Shown: positions 20,333-33,002 of the stretch, in pieces
Position numbering within the stretch: the stretch's first letter is position 1
Layout of the letters: each line of letters opens with the position of its first letter
Origin: Ctenosaura bakeri
Taxonomy: Eukaryota; Chordata; Lepidosauria; Squamata; Iguanidae
Reading direction: 5' to 3'
NCBI GenBank assembly: GCA_948474755.1
Contig: CAOLHI010006787.1
Location: 1 to 64,000 of the forward strand
DNA: 64,000 nucleotides
Notes under the pieces: generated by a model
What the model was told of the DNA's origin: nothing
Seen by the model: the letters and a program-made list of their open reading frames with translations, nothing else
Databases searched by the model: none
Made by a program: the position numbers and the translations under genes

Positions 20333-22254
20333 AAACAATTCTTGAGAATCTCTTTTGCTTTCCTTAAGATTTGATCTTAAAGATCTTCATTCAATCTCCA
20401 ATGAAACTGACATCTTTGTTCCTCTTGTAGAACAACAGAACTGGATTGTGATCCAAAAACACTATTGGTAAAATTTGCATGTCTTTCAGTTCATGTATAA
20501 GTACTTTGGAAATGATCAACTCTTGAAAAAGATTTATGTCTCTGAGTAGAATTAATATTCTTTAGATGATCTGTACAAGGTTCTACATGTATCAACTAAA
20601 TCCAAATTATATATATTTCGGAATTTTCTCTTACTTCTCTTTATTGTCTTTTCCAAGAATTAATCACTTAATCACTCCATTAAAGTCTCCAAAAATAATT
20701 ATTCTATCAAAGGTTAAATCTAAAATCTTGTGTTGTAGAGCATCAAAACAAACAAACAAACGAACCCAACTCAGCTTGATTTTCTATCAGAGCATATAGT
20801 CCGATTAACTTTTTGTCCCCACAGTTGTACTTGTATTGCAAGTGGTCTTCCTTTTACATCATCAAATATCTTTTCTGGCTGTGTATTAGCTTTAGCATAA
20901 ATTATGAGTCTTCATTTTTGTCTTATCTGAAGAAGATAATCCTAATCCTAATTTTGGATTCTTCAAATATTTAACATTCTGTTTTAGTATGTGTTTCTTG
21001 TGAACACATCAAATCAAATTTTGTTTTTCTAAATAGTGAAAGGTCTTTCTTCTTTTTCCTGCCACGTGGATTCCTTTAACATTAAAAGATAAAAAGTTTG
21101 TAGCTATCTTCACTTTCTTCCTCTACTGTCGAAACTGGTTTTGTCCGAGTCTGGTCCATGCATCTTATGGTGGTTGCTGTCCTGTGCTGGCAGCCTGCCA
21201 AGACTTCACAGTTGTGTAATCAGCAGTAACTAGCAAACAGAGTTTGTTAAAGCAGTCCAGAGCTACCGAGTCAGAATTTACCAAGAGTCCAGGGAGAGAG
21301 TGTCCACAAACAGAATCTATACTCCAGGCAAAGGTCCGAAATCTAGGGAACATGAGCAGAGAATGCAAGCTATGCCCACCAATGGAGTCAGTAGATTCCA
21401 GCAGTTTTCTGCAGTCCTTACCTCTGATTATATAGCCTCAGTGTCCTGGCAGCTGTGGCCTAATTAACAAACCCTTCCTTTTTCACCAGTGCTGGCTGCC
21501 ATAAGTACTGTCCCTCTCATGTCTCTAGAGTGTAGCTGTTGGGAAGAGTCCTGTTTGGGTCCTGGGGCAGGGGCATGCCAGTTGTTCTGAACAATCTCTT
21601 CTACTCTCGCTCATCTCCTTTTCCAACTTCCTTAGAAAGTCTCTCACCTTGGATATGGTATTTAAGTCATGTCTCCTCTGTCTGTAGTATACCACCACTC
21701 CTTCTACATTGACCCATCTGAAAGGTATATCACATTGTTTAAGCTTGTCTGTGAAAAAATAATATTCTCTTCATTTTCTCAAAATTCTATTTGGTAAATC
21801 TTTAAAGACTGTGATTTTTCTTCCATCCATTTGCAATTTGTTCATGAAATGTTGTATTCTTTTTCACAAAATAAATTACCACATATCATGGTAGATTCCT
21901 TTGTGTGGCTAATTCTTGAATTAATTTGGTATATTTGATCCACTTCACCTGTAATCTGCCCACCTTGCATTTGAAGGAAGTCAGCCAAGGTGTTACAGAC
22001 TCAAACATAAATATGATCATTCTCTTTCCAGTATTCCATGTAGTCTCAGACATTTTTCTCTTTTTTTCATCTCAATAAGTGCTATTGCACCCAAATGTTT
22101 GTCTTGTTCCTGCATTACCTTCTTGTTTGTATCTTCTAAATTTTTAGTTTTGATTTCTGTTTCTTCTACTTTATCCTTTAGGTGTTTCAGATCCATGTCT
22201 ATACCATATAATCCACCCTGTACACTCAGGTCCTCTGGGGGACATTTACTTAAA
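20333..22254 (-). mobile_element. Old L1 LINE, upstream portion (ORF1 C-terminus and endonuclease)
   Basis: On the minus strand 21080-20340 gives the L1 endonuclease start: GIHVAGKRR, then FHYLEKQNLICSQETHTKTE. 22280-22010 gives the ORF1 coiled coil and RRM entry (KKREKCLRLHGILE). Stops and shifts are frequent, and it is clearly older than the L1 nested in it. The RT half continues at 13170-11430. Confidence 0.82.
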
Positions 22255-22645
22255 CTGGGCAGGATCAGACTAGCAGTGGTCACTCAGGGGACCTTTTCAT
22301 CAGCTGCCCCAAATTGTGGAATAACCTGCCAGAAGAGATTTGACAGCAACATATGCTGTCTGAATTAAAAAAGTGCTAAAGACCTATCTCTTCTGGCAGG
22401 CCTACCCAATCTATTTTTAATTATAGTTTTAATAGTACTTTTAATTGTATTTGTATTTATATTTTAATTATATTTTAATTATGAGATATTTGTATTTGAA
22501 ATGGTTTTGTATTTTAATGTACTTTGGTTATACATTGTTTTTAATTGTACATGTGTGGTATCCCACCTTGACCCTTGGGGAGAGGTGGGTAACAAAAGTT
22601 TATCATTATTATAATTATTATCATTATTATCTGGGCTACTGAAAG
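22255..22645 (+). repeat. L2/CR1-clade LINE 3' end
   Basis: Begins with a decayed ORF2 C-terminus (TFSSAAPNCGITCQKRFDSN, matching the 'FS.AAP.LWN.LP' block of L2-clade elements). 'KSAKDLSLLAGLPNLF' is readable after a stop. An AT-rich 3' UTR follows, then a 'cccaccttgacccttgggga' end and an (ATT/TATTAT)n tail. Plus orientation, opposite to the old L1 whose ORF1 it splits. Confidence 0.65.
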
Positions 22646-22950
22646 CTTCATCTTTTTTAAGTCTAACTTCATATGCAATAAAATTTGTTGCAATTCTATC
22701 TTGATTTCTTCTTTTTCTTTTTTCTTCTTTTATTCATTCTGTTTGTGTTAGCTTTGACTTCTTTTCTCAGCTGCCATCAGCTCTGCCATCTCTGCCATCA
22801 GCTCTTCTCTCATCTTCTTCATTTCTAACATGCATATTTGATTTAGGTCCATATCTTTAATCTGATCTGCAGATCCTCTTTTAAGACTGTGAACCTTTTA
22901 AAGCCACAGCTAATGCCTGTTTCACTATTTTAGCTGGATCTTACTCTTTC
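22646..22950 (-). mobile_element. Old L1 LINE, ORF1 N-terminal part
   Basis: The minus strand reads KKMREELMAEMAELMAAEKR, a coiled-coil segment typical of L1 ORF1. It is separated from the ORF1 C-terminal half by the L2-like insertion at 22255-22645. Confidence 0.55.
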
Positions 22951-22974
22951 AACATCTTGATTGTAGAACCCACA

Positions 22975-23240
22975 AGAAAGTAAGTATAAGAGAGAAAGAG
23001 AACAGAGAAAGGGAAAATAAAGAGAAAGAAAAATAAAAGAGATGAAAGAATTTTAAAAAGAAAGAAGAAAAATTTAAAAAGAAAAGAGCAAGAAGAGAAA
23101 ACAGAAAGAGAGAAAAGAAAGAGAGATAAAAAAGAAAGAAAGAAAGAAAAGAGAAGGGGCAGGGGAGAGCCTCCCATAAGAAAGAGAGATAAAAAAAAAG
23201 AAAGAAAGAAAAGAGAAGGGGCAGGGGAGAGCCTCCCAGT
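22975..23240. repeat. Purine-rich (GA/GAAA) tract with a local duplication
   Basis: About 260 bases almost entirely A and G on the plus strand. A ~60-bp unit ending ggcaggggagagcctccc occurs twice, at about 23120-23177 and 23181-23239. It may be the 5' region of the old L1. Frames here (poly-Phe/Ser/Leu) are low complexity and not coding. Confidence 0.75.
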
Positions 23241-23558
23241 AACACAAACTTTTTTCTTTTTAAAAAAAGCAAATATAAAAAAATTTAAAAAATAAAAATA
23301 AAATAAAAAAATTGATTTTATTTTTAAAAATTCAAATCTAAAAAAATTAAAATTTCATTTTTTAATTTTTTTCTTTATTAAAAATTTCAAAATTCCAAAT
23401 TCCAAATTTCAGGTTTTAAACTTCAATATTATCAAATTTCTTCTTTCATAAAATCCAAAATTTTCATAAAATTTATAAAACCTACATAATTTTCTTTCAT
23501 TCTTCTAAAACAAATGGTTCTCAAATTGCAAAAATGACAAGGTCCACTTTCTGCAGTA
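23241..23558. other. AT-rich stretch, nothing recognised
   Basis: Runs of A and T with no gene-like frame. Confidence 0.5.
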
Positions 23559-23560
23559 TA

Positions 23561-23946
23561 CAGTCAGCCCTCCACATTTGCAGGTTTCACTTTTGAGGAT
23601 TTGATTATTCATGTATTATTTGCTGTCACCTTTGTTGCCTCTCTATGCCATTTTAATAGGGACTGCAAGCTTTATGAGACTGATAAATTGCAAATGAAGC
23701 TTGCAAGTCCCTCTTAAAAATGGTGTGGGGCAGCCTTGGATGTGACAGTAAGCCCCACCAACCAACCACTGCTGCCTTGGGAAGGAACCCTGATGCCTCA
23801 AAGGAATCCATGGTGGATTGAAGAAGATGATGATACTTTTTCGTGTGTGTTAAATATGGGTTGAGAGGGCCTTGAGTTATTTACTGTTTTTCCACTTTCA
23901 CAGGGGTCCTGTGCCCCTAACCCTAACGAATGTGGAGGGATGACTG
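23561..23946 (+). mobile_element. Tigger/pogo-like MITE, copy A
   Basis: A ~386-bp nonautonomous DNA element. It starts cagtcagccctccacatttg and ends with the near-complement gaatgtggagggatgactg, flanked by TA on both sides as expected for Tc1/mariner-superfamily insertion. A second copy lies in reverse at about 28989-29377. It encodes no protein and would depend on a related transposase. Confidence 0.7.
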
Positions 23947-24390
23947 TATAAGTCCTCTGGTATAATGCAGTTGAAGTTGCCTTTTTTTATTAAATCAATT
24001 TTTAAGTCAAGTCAATTCTAATTCTCCTTCCACTGCTGTCCAGTGGGTGTCAGTACAGCTCAAGAATGTTTTACCAATCTATATACACCTCTGTGGAAGG
24101 AAATTAGAAGGAAAACTCCAGATGACTAGGCACTACCTCACTTCCTGTTACTGTTATGAGGAATGAGGACTTGGAAACTGGCCAGTTCCCACAATAGACT
24201 ATTACAACATCTTTTAATAGAATGTCTTAATGTTCTTAATCAGTTTTAAATCAAATAACCCAGATTGCATGGATAAGATAGTATTTTTCAGCCCATGGTT
24301 TAACAATCAGTTTTCAGCCTTTTTCCTTAGCACCGTGAATGTCATGATAACAGGGTTATGTAAAAGCACAACTTTTAAAAATAAATATAG

Positions 24391-24725
24391 TAGGACCCCC
24401 ATATCTGTGGACACATTATCCGCTGATTCAGTTGTCCGTGGTTGGCTTCCTGCCACTGCTGCGATAGCAGTGGTGGCGGGCAGGAGAGAAGCAAGGAGTG
24501 CGGGATCGTGCTCGTCACCACCTCCTGCCCCTCGCCCTGGGCCTGATCGCAGCAGCGGCAAGCAGGAAAGGAGCAAGTGTGATCCCACCGCAGTGGCTCC
24601 TGCAGCAGCTCCTCGCCACCTCGATCGGCCAGGGGCAGGCGGGCGACAGGGCATTCACTCCTATCCGCGGATTTCAGTATCCATGGAGGGGTCAGAACCA
24701 ATCCCCCGCAGATACGGGGGTCCTA
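24391..24725. mobile_element. Tigger-like MITE with GC-rich core
   Basis: 335 bp with inverted ends: taggacccccatatctgtgg on the left, and the complement cgcagatacgggggtccta on the right. A sub-terminal 'gcggatttcagtatccatgg' segment is typical of Tigger-derived elements. Open frames through the GC-rich core (24.43-24.66 kb) are chance. Confidence 0.65.
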
Positions 24726-25575
24726 CATTTTAACAAGCTGGTAGAACAGACTTTGCTGAAGCAATATTGCAACCAGTCCAGAGAGAGCATCTAGTATAGC
24801 CTTTTGAAATTTAATAGTTAGTGGCAAGGAGATTTAGTTGCTAGGAGCAGGCACAAAGGTGCCAGGAAATGCCTCTGCTTGCAGCTGCTCCTCCAGTGCT
24901 GAAGAGGGCTATTTCTCCCCTTCTAAACACCCACAACAGCCACAGATAGAACATGGGTCCCAGGAGTCCCCTGTCCCCAAGGGACTTCATCCAGACAGTC
25001 TAAGGACAAAAACCAGCTCCAATGCGTCCTGTGTGAGTCTTCCCCCAGAGCTCTCTTAGGAAGGCATATTGTTCTCCACCATCGAATTCTTTTCTTAAGA
25101 AGTACTTTTGATTGTGTTCTTCCTGGGGGGGTGGGGTGGAGATGTGATCCTTTGACCAAAATTGGGAAACTTTCCAGGCTGATTCAGGGATCACCTGCCA
25201 CCGCACTAATTACCCTGGCCCCACATTTTTATTCTTTTTTTAGGGTTCAGTGGTAACCCTACTACTGCCATCAGCCAAGAAAAATTAGGTTGGTTTGGAA
25301 CTTTATACTGACAATATAAACACAGAGGGTACTGGTCTAGAACAGCCACTGAAACTTTTTAAATCAATACTAGCATGGTAGCTCTCACACAGGGCACACT
25401 GGCAATCATGTAGGCAGGGTTGGCAATTTGTTTCCTGGTTTGCTGTTGTACTTAAGAGAAGTAGCCTGATGATTGGAAAGGATGCCTTGACTACAGATAC
25501 AAAGTTGTCTCAGGATAATAGTCATTTTTCAACACTATATTATTTCTTATTTCCTTTGGTCTTTTGCTCATGCCA

Positions 25576-25762
25576 TACCATATTTGCTGGTGTATAAGAC
25601 GCACCCCGATAAGACACACCCGTGTATAAGACACACCCCATTTATACACTTGCAAATACTATTTGCCAGCGTATAAGACACACTGGCATATAAGATATAC
25701 CCCTTTTTCAAACAGTATTTTTCAGGGAGAAAAGTGAGTCTTGTATGCCAGCAAATACAGTA
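25576..25762. mobile_element. Short palindromic MITE (187 bp)
   Basis: Terminal inverted repeats of about 25 bp: taccatatttgctggtgtat on the left, the complement of atgccagcaaatacagta on the right. The interior repeats 'gtataagac(g/a)cac' motifs. This matches a 'TATTTGCTGG.GTATAAGAC' element class found in many vertebrates. Confidence 0.7.
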
Positions 25763-25847
25763 ATATTCTTTTGACACTAAACACTGTAAAACTAGTGCAG
25801 GACTTTGGCATATATTCTGAGGAGGTTCATAGCAAAAGAACTTTTTG

Positions 25848-26432
25848 TGATGACATAATGGTAGGGCAACCTGGGGATGATGGGACCCTGAGTGATGCAG
25901 TAAGAGTTAAAATCTTGATAAATAAGAGGCTGGTCTGTTTTACAAAGTGCCAGGAACAAAGACTCATGTGGATCTCTCTGATGGCCTGGATTTATAACAA
26001 CCTGACGTGGAAAAGAAACCAGACAGAGCTAGCTAGCAAAAAGGAACACAACACGTTCATAGCAGCCTGAAGGACACTTTAACAGGCATGGATCCCAGGT
26101 TGAAAGAAACTAGTAGATACTAGCAAGAGAGTGTTAACTTGCCCAAAGGTAAGTACATGACCTGCATAACATGCATGTCCCCAGATGCCTGATTCACCCT
26201 GAATGATGCAGCTGTGATATCATTTTAGAGTGTTGTTAATTATCATATGGAAATGTATAAGCATTGTTAATTTTTTGTTTGGTGTGCCTGCTTTGTGGAA
26301 CTTTGTACCCAGGCACCTCTTTGCTGAAGCAAATAAAATCTTTGGATCCCCCCATCACTACCATGTGGACATTCATAGGTTGATAAACACACTGGGGGTG
26401 GAACCAGTTTTCGGGATAAGAATTCCTGTCAC
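25848..26432 (+). repeat. Possible solo LTR
   Basis: The segment starts TGTGATGACA and ends CCTGTCACA, with a polyadenylation signal (gcaaataaaatc) near 26330 placed as in an LTR R region. No target duplication and no second copy were found, so the call is weak. Confidence 0.35.
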
Positions 26433-26439
26433 AATCTGT

Positions 26440-28045
26440 TAGATATGTAATTTTAATGGTTTATTCTGCAACACAGATATGCTGTTTAGGGTTCCCCCCC
26501 TTTTTTTCCTATTTAAATTAACTATTACATATTTACAATTATTGCATATTTATGAAGTACACCTAGTGTTTAGAATGAACATTTGTGGTCCACATGTAAA
26601 ATGTAATTGGATCCATAAACACCTATTTATACCTCAGATTTGATTATATCACAATAATGACATGATGAGTTGGACTTGTAATTTTTACACAGCAATCCAT
26701 GGACATGAAAGTATTTGATACTGGATATGAGAGTCTTCATACAGATATCAGAAAAATCTATGCTTAACAATTATGCACAGCTGTGGCCATGAAATAGCAG
26801 CTTCGTGATTTTTACAATACAATATATGGGAACGAACCCATAACAGAAGGTTGAAAGTTACTCCTGTTAAACGAGGGCAGTCAAAATGGTCCTCCAAGTG
26901 TTCTGGGGCTTCCAGGTCTATGCAACACAATTAATAACCTTGCTAATTGATTATATCAGTCCAACTTTAGGCATACATTAGCTTATATGAACACCACAGC
27001 TTGAAATTTTATTTTATAAAATCAATATATTAAGAGTTATTTTAGGAGAGGAGGGAAGAATGGTGTTAATTGCTGCTCTTCAAGAAACATGTTAAATATG
27101 CTTTTCTATTTAAAAAAAAATAAAAAATGACTATAAATCCTCTGAGAGGATTACCCCCTTAAATGATGCTACAGACTTACGAGTAAAACATTACTTATTA
27201 CACTTATTTATTACAGTTATTATTTTACATGCCATCATTCCTATTACCCCTCAACTGGTGTTTTATAGGTCATGTTGTTATCTTCAAGCTCTGGCTGAGT
27301 CTATGATGAACTGGATAATAAGCTTATCTTTGACCTCCTTTTTGTCACAACAAGTAACAATGGCAACCAGCAAAATAAAATGTGATTTTGTGAAGGGAGG
27401 AGCTGGGCAAGCCTAGTTGGAGCCAGCCAATCACAGCTCATGGAATGAGGGAGAAAGGATACGTAACTGAGACTTGTCTCTATCAGACTGCACAGAGATA
27501 GGAAAAAGCTGTAGTAGAGATAGGACAGTCAGCCAGGCTAGGAGGGGAGAAATGAGTAAGATTTTGGGGAACGGTGAATGATTAAACAGTTCAGAGGATA
27601 ATATGTGATCTAAATGTATCTTAAACTTCTGCTGGTTTATTCTTTCTTTCTTTCTTTTTTTACAACTGTGACTGACTGTTCCTATTAAATTTGATATAGG
27701 ATCTAGTCCCCTAGCAAATCCACAGAACACATCCACTAGTTCGCACAGGGATACCCTGAGGTGCAAGTACTCGATCCAAGGAGGGATTAAGAGAGGTAAA
27801 GAGCAAGGCAAGTAACAAGAGTCTAAGGTTTGGCACTGTAGGGCCAGCTTGGAAAGAAAATTATTGAAGATGCTACCCCTATTAATTTCAATGGGTTTTT
27901 CTTTGCACTTTAAATTGTACCACCCATTTAGATGGAATCATGAAGTCAAAGGCTTCTCTAGTCCAGCATCCTATTTCCCACACCTGTCCCTCAAAAGCCC
28001 CAGGTAGCACAATAGCCCTCTTCTTGTATTCCCGGGCAAATGGCA
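26440..28045. other. No gene recognised
   Basis: AT-rich sequence. A short segment at 27945-28010 (tagtccagcatcctatttcc) resembles a CR1/L3-type LINE end on one strand. No domain-bearing frame. Confidence 0.45.
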
Positions 28046-28049
28046 GTAA

Positions 28050-28231
28050 GTGATTTGGTGTAGTGATTTCAGCACTAAACTATGACTCTGGAGGGACTTT
28101 GGAGACCAGGGTTCAAATCCCTGCTAGGCCATGGAAACCCACTGACTGACTTGGGCAAGTCACATCCTCTCAGCCTCAGAGGAAACTCTGAACAAATGTT
28201 ACCAAGAAACCCCCATGACAGGTTCAAACTT
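28050..28231 (+). repeat. Sauria-type SINE, 3'-truncated
   Basis: The plus strand begins 'ggtgtagtgatttcagcact' (A-box region), has the B-box-like gggttcaaatccctgc, then 'cccactgactgacttgggca' and the central 'cctcagaggaaactctgaac' block, and stops inside the tail. A standard squamate SINE layout. Confidence 0.8.
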
Positions 28232-28375
28232 AAGAGGTTTCCACAAGCTCTTGACAATCTTATTCTTAATTAATACTTCTCAGCTGGATTCCTTGTGTGA
28301 GAAGTGAGAAATAAGCAGAATAAGCAGAATCTTTCTTGCCCTTTCCTAAACAATGATGTGTCTGGCTGACTGTCA

Positions 28376-28587
28376 GGCCATTTCTGCACTACACTATACT
28401 ACACTATAACAGTGCTATTATTTCACTTTCAACATTGTGTGAAATTCTGGGGTTTGTAGTTTAGGGAGGGGCATTTAGAATTTTTAGCTAGAGAGCTCTT
28501 TGGCCTCAGTAAACTACAAATCCTAGAATTTCACTGGAGGTTGAAAGTGGAATAACAACACTATAACAGTGTAGGGCAGAAACGACC
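28376..28587. mobile_element. Hairpin MITE (GGCCATTT-ended), copy 1
   Basis: Long imperfect palindrome: the left arm starts ggccatttctgcactacact and the right arm ends gtgtagggcagaaacgacc. The arms pair across 'tttcaacattgtgtgaaatt' and its partner. Related copies lie at 45771, 48199 and 51240. Confidence 0.75.
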
Positions 28588-28988
28588 CTATTCACACAGG
28601 TACTCCATGTGAGTGAGTGAATCCAACCGTGAAGCTGCTGAGTGAAGAAGTCTCACCCACTTTGGGTCATCTGTGAGAACAGAAATAAACATGGGAATGC
28701 TGTCACACAAAACTTGCGAAATGTCCCAGAGATCCCACTTCAGAGCAAACTAGTCCATTTCTCGATGGACACAAAGGGGAGAGAACATGATAGTGGTGGA
28801 GATGTTGAAAGATATCCTCTCAACTGCGCTTTTTGTTTCTGTTTCAGTATTTTCAAGGCTCCTACCAAGCCAAACTGTTGGATGTTGCATTCCCATCAGA
28901 AGGTGTCTTCCTCCCTTGGCTCCCCAGGCTAGATCCCCAATGATAGGAGATACTACTACTACATCTTCTCTGATGAAAAGACCTGATA

Positions 28989-29377
28989 CAATCATCCTTC
29001 CACATTTGCTGGGGTTAGGAGCACAAGACCCCTGTGAAAATGGAAAAACTGTGGATAACTCTAGGCCCTCCGAAACCATATTTAACACACATGAAAAAGT
29101 ATGATCACCATATTCAACCCCCTGTGGATTCCTTTGGGACATTAGGGTCCCCTCACAAGGCAGAAATGGGGGGCTGGTGGGGCTTATTGCCATCTCCACT
29201 GCTGCCCCACACCATTTTTAATAGGGACTTACAAGCCTTGTTCACAGTTTCTGTGTCTCATGAGGCTTGCAGTCCCTTTTAAAAATGGCATAGGGAGGTA
29301 GCAGAAGTGACAGCAAATAATCCGCGAATAATCAAATCCGCAAAAGTGAAACCCACAAATGTGGAGGGCTGACTGTG
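28989..29377 (-). mobile_element. Tigger/pogo-like MITE, copy B
   Basis: Reverse-oriented relative of the element at 23561-23946. Both share the ends, the 'ttttaatagggact' core and the 'aatggc...tgacagcaaata' sub-terminal block. The ends read caatcatccttccacatttg and tgtggagggctgactgtg. Confidence 0.7.
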
Positions 29378-29379
29378 TA

Positions 29380-30370
29380 TCAGCCAGTGCCACTGCTCTT
29401 TCCCTGGTGGCTCCCTGGTGTGGATGAACACTCCACAGGATAGGAATTTTGAACTGAGATTTAAACTCATCTCTCTTCTTTGACTGGTCTCCAGAAGGAG
29501 GATACAGAGAAACTGTGGAAATGGTCAGAAGGAACAACTTTCAACAATGTATTTCACATTCAGAGCAAGGGCTCTGGTGCCTACCGGTAGGAGAGCTCCT
29601 TCAGGTCAAAGTCTGCAGCATCTGGAATTATATATAAGCAGCAAGCTATCATTATGCCTTTAGAGATGGGAGAAATGAAGCTCTTTCTGTTGACAGAGTA
29701 GCTCTGTATCTATCAGACTTACACCAGTGTAATGTGCAGTCTAGTCTGCTACTCCACCTCCTCTCTGAGATCTCGTTACTTTTCCCTCAAGGAAGCGATG
29801 TCAATAGATGAAGTAGTAACCCCATAATGTTTCTAAACTGTTTAAAATTACTGTTTTAATAGGATTGCTAATACATTTTTTAAAAAAACGTTTGTATTAT
29901 ACATTGTTTTAGCTGTGTTTTATTTTAATGTAGGCTGGGTATTAATTAATTAAAGATGGAATGGCTCTAACCATCATCTCCTGTAGCCATTATCCCGTAT
30001 TGTAGCCGCAAACTGCGGTACCTAGTGTCAGATGTAACGGACAGCAGAAATTCTTCTGAAAGAAGGATTTTCTCCGTTTTATGGCCTTCGCTTTTCTTCT
30101 GCTTCTCAGTTCGATTTCCAGTCTGTGAAGGAATCGTAGCCCTCTTACAGAGGAAGGCGGAGGATTAGGCCTCCTTGCAACCTCAGTGTGTTTCCATTCT
30201 CCCCCCAGGGGAATGCACAAAAGAGGTTCACTCTCCCTCTTTGGAGCGCCCACACCTTGCCTAAAAAGCAAGAACCATTAGGAGCAGGAAGGAAACCCGG
30301 CTTCCGGCGGTGGCAGCGGGGCCAATCAAGCAATGATGAGCCACTCCTCAGGCAGCGAAAGCCAGCTCCG
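29380..30370. other. No gene recognised
   Basis: Includes a weak L2-like AT-rich 3' UTR at about 29840-29955. A GC-moderate block at 30.0-30.37 kb adjoins the provirus LTR and is not shared with the other LTR. Confidence 0.4.
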
Positions 30371-30687
30371 TCCTTTCTCAAAAGTCTGGGCCCCACCTCC
30401 TTACCTTCAAAGCAATTTATACATCTCCAGTACAAATACATCACATGTTCAAGAAAACAAACTGACACGTACAAATGGTTCCCACCATTCTCCAGCGTAA
30501 TCTTACAAATGTTGCAAAGTAAAGGAAGCATAGCGAGGCACATTCCATCCTCCCTAACATTCTATCTCACAGAGTTCTATTGTATTCCTTTCAAACACAG
30601 AGGGACTTCAATTTCAGAGGAAATTAACTGCTCTTCCCTCACACCCAGAAATCATCTAGGCTGACCTGAAACCGCATGTCCACTATA
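30371..30687 (-). repeat. ERV LTR, left copy (3' LTR on the minus strand), partial
   Basis: Aligns with 43708-44023: shared blocks include 'caatttatacatctccagta', 'caagaaaacaaactga', 'gggacttcaatt' and the end 'catgtccactata'. Directly to its right on the plus strand is ttccccccttttc, which on the minus strand is a polypurine tract just upstream of the LTR, as in gammaretrovirus-like proviruses. The middle is diverged, so the insertion is old. The U5 end is missing or unrecognisable. Confidence 0.72.
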
Positions 30688-31862
30688 TTCCCCCCTTTTC
30701 TGCTGACTTCATTAGCAATTCAAGCGTAACTATTTCGTTAATTTGGCCTTGCCATTAAAGCATATACAGCATCTTTTCCTATTACTCTAATCATTACAGA
30801 TTGAAAACATTTTAACATGCAGAGTACAGACAGGCAGATTTAGGAAGGCCATTATTTACGCACAAAGCAATTCTACAAGCAGTGCTTCTACCCATGCTTA
30901 CTTACGAAACCAAATAATCATGTCCATGTCTGCAAACTACAAGAACGATTTTCTAACATTGAATACTTCAGAATGCATTTCCCTTTTCACATTTAAACTC
31001 ATTTACATAATAGAAGATAGTTCAACCAATTTCATGCTGGGCTGACAGCCAACAACGCATCTGCCTTACATGAAAAGCAACTCCCTCCATTGGGATCATG
31101 ATGACTCCCAACCTCTCACATATGTGTTGCCAGAATCATACCCATTCCTTTCATTATAAGCTCTTTTCATTCTTGCCCAGCCAAACCGTTTATCCCATAC
31201 CTGCATTGGTTGGTGCACTGGGTGAAAGGTGATACCCTCAGTGGCCAAACCAATTCATCCCAGAAGACAAACCATACATCCATTTACCATTGTAAAAGCT
31301 GATTTCTTTCTAGAACTTATTTAAGGAGGACCAGGCCCCCCTTATTCCCATATAACCTCAATGAAATCATTGCTATAACTAAGGAAAAATCAACATTGGG
31401 GTACTTTCCTGGGCATGCCTGTGGAAATACAAGGATTTCTTACTTTACATCTACAATTGGGATAGTTTCCTGAGCTTTGCCCCTAAGAACATAGCCAGCC
31501 ATTACTGCCATTCAGGGAGCTCAAGATCCGATTGAATAGTTGGTGAAATTGATTCATTTCCCAGCCTCCCTTGCCCAGCATCATCCTCATCATCACCAAC
31601 AAATCCCATATACACATATCTTCTAATCCCACAGAACATTCGTCTGTAGTGATAAATCAGTCAGGCCAGGCTTCATGCCCCTCCTATGCCTGCCGCAACC
31701 CATAATATTGTCTCCAACATTCAGGATCTGGCCGTATGCAGGACAGTGCTTCCCAGGTAGCAACTGCAGTAGGGACCAGTCCCAATTCTTCTTTCCTCTA
31801 AAGGTGGAATTTGGCCGTGTGCAGGGTGCCTGGCTTCCAGGTATTGCAGACACAAACAAGGC
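30688..31862 (-). mobile_element. ERV interior, 3' (env-side) remnant
   Basis: Lies between the polypurine tract of the left LTR and the left end of the Harbinger insertion. By position it is the 3' part of the provirus, where env belongs. Frames on the minus strand are broken by many stops and I cannot identify a conserved env motif with confidence. It is non-functional. Confidence 0.5.
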
Positions 31863-33002
31863 CTGGGCCCTTTTTCTCAGGGGGGAAAATCGTGCTGCTA
31901 CAATCCAACCCGGGGTTTTTCCTTTAATCCCCCCCAAACACGGCCTAACTTTTAGTGGCATTCTCACGGCTCCATAGGAAAGAGGGCCGGGCAGCATCAA
32001 TGCATTCACACAGTATTTCCGTGGCCACTCCCGAAGGTGCCCTTTTCCCCTGCCTGTCTGGCATTTGATTGGCTGTGCGATACTTTCAAAAAAAACATTC
32101 TGGGCATCATCACGGACGTCAGTACCGCACGCGTCACCTGATATCCTCCAAAACCCCCCCCCATGTGCGCTTTTTTTGGATGCCAGCGTTTTCCCCCTCT
32201 GTGTATGGATCGCCAGCTGCTGATGATCATTGGGGGGGTGCTAGCCCCGCAATGACGGTCCTTTAGCCGTGATAGCAGCACTGGAAAGTTGCTGGCCCGA
32301 AGATGGAGTGAGGAGGAAAGGGCTGGGGAAACCCGTCGTATGCCGTGAGACGCTCAAGGCAATTTTCCCATTCCCCTCTCTTGCGGAAGCCCCGCGTCCA
32401 AAAAGGTGGTGGGTTAGGGAGAGGTGCGGCGGTTGTGGTGGTCAGGGAGGTTCGGGGAAAATGGGACAAAACCAGTGGCTGATCATTTAGGATGACCAAA
32501 GCCACCCTCTTTTAAATGGGGGCGCCTGCGCCCCTCCGGGAAAGGGACCACAGAGATGCGGCAAGCCATTTCAGTGGAGGAGAGGGTGGCCATTACTGTG
32601 TGGAGGCTTACATCGCCCCTGATATACCGCAAGACGGCCAACACTTTCGGCTTGGGTGTATACGGTGTCTGTTATCATGATCAAAGTGTGTCTTTCGATC
32701 GAGCATGTGCTTCGGGCGTCCACCATGTGCCTAGGAGACTACCTGAGGGTAAGTACGTTTCCCAAACTCAGTGGACTGCGATGGGGGGGGGGTTATTTCC
32801 CCCGGGGAAAAAATTGGTCTGCTAGGAGCAGGCCCCAAGACAGCAGGGTCGCAACACGAGTCGCCATCCCAGGGAGAGTGCGGGGGACTGGCATGGATGA
32901 CCAGTGGGTTCCCAGTATTCCGAGTTCTCTAATGATGGCCTCTCAGCAGAAGGCTCACCCGGCAAGAATTCATTCTGACAATACAAACGGTGCGGGCGTT
33001 TC

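Noticed and set aside
22941..23272. Minus-strand poly-Phe/Leu/Ser frames resembling membrane proteins
   Set aside because: They arise from a purine-rich low-complexity tract; there is no gene context.
24230..24733. 167-codon frame
   Set aside because: It runs through the GC-rich core and both ends of a MITE; no domain.
28750..29199. Open frames on both strands near 29 kb as a host gene
   Set aside because: They overlap the Tigger-like MITE copy B and lack splice or domain evidence.
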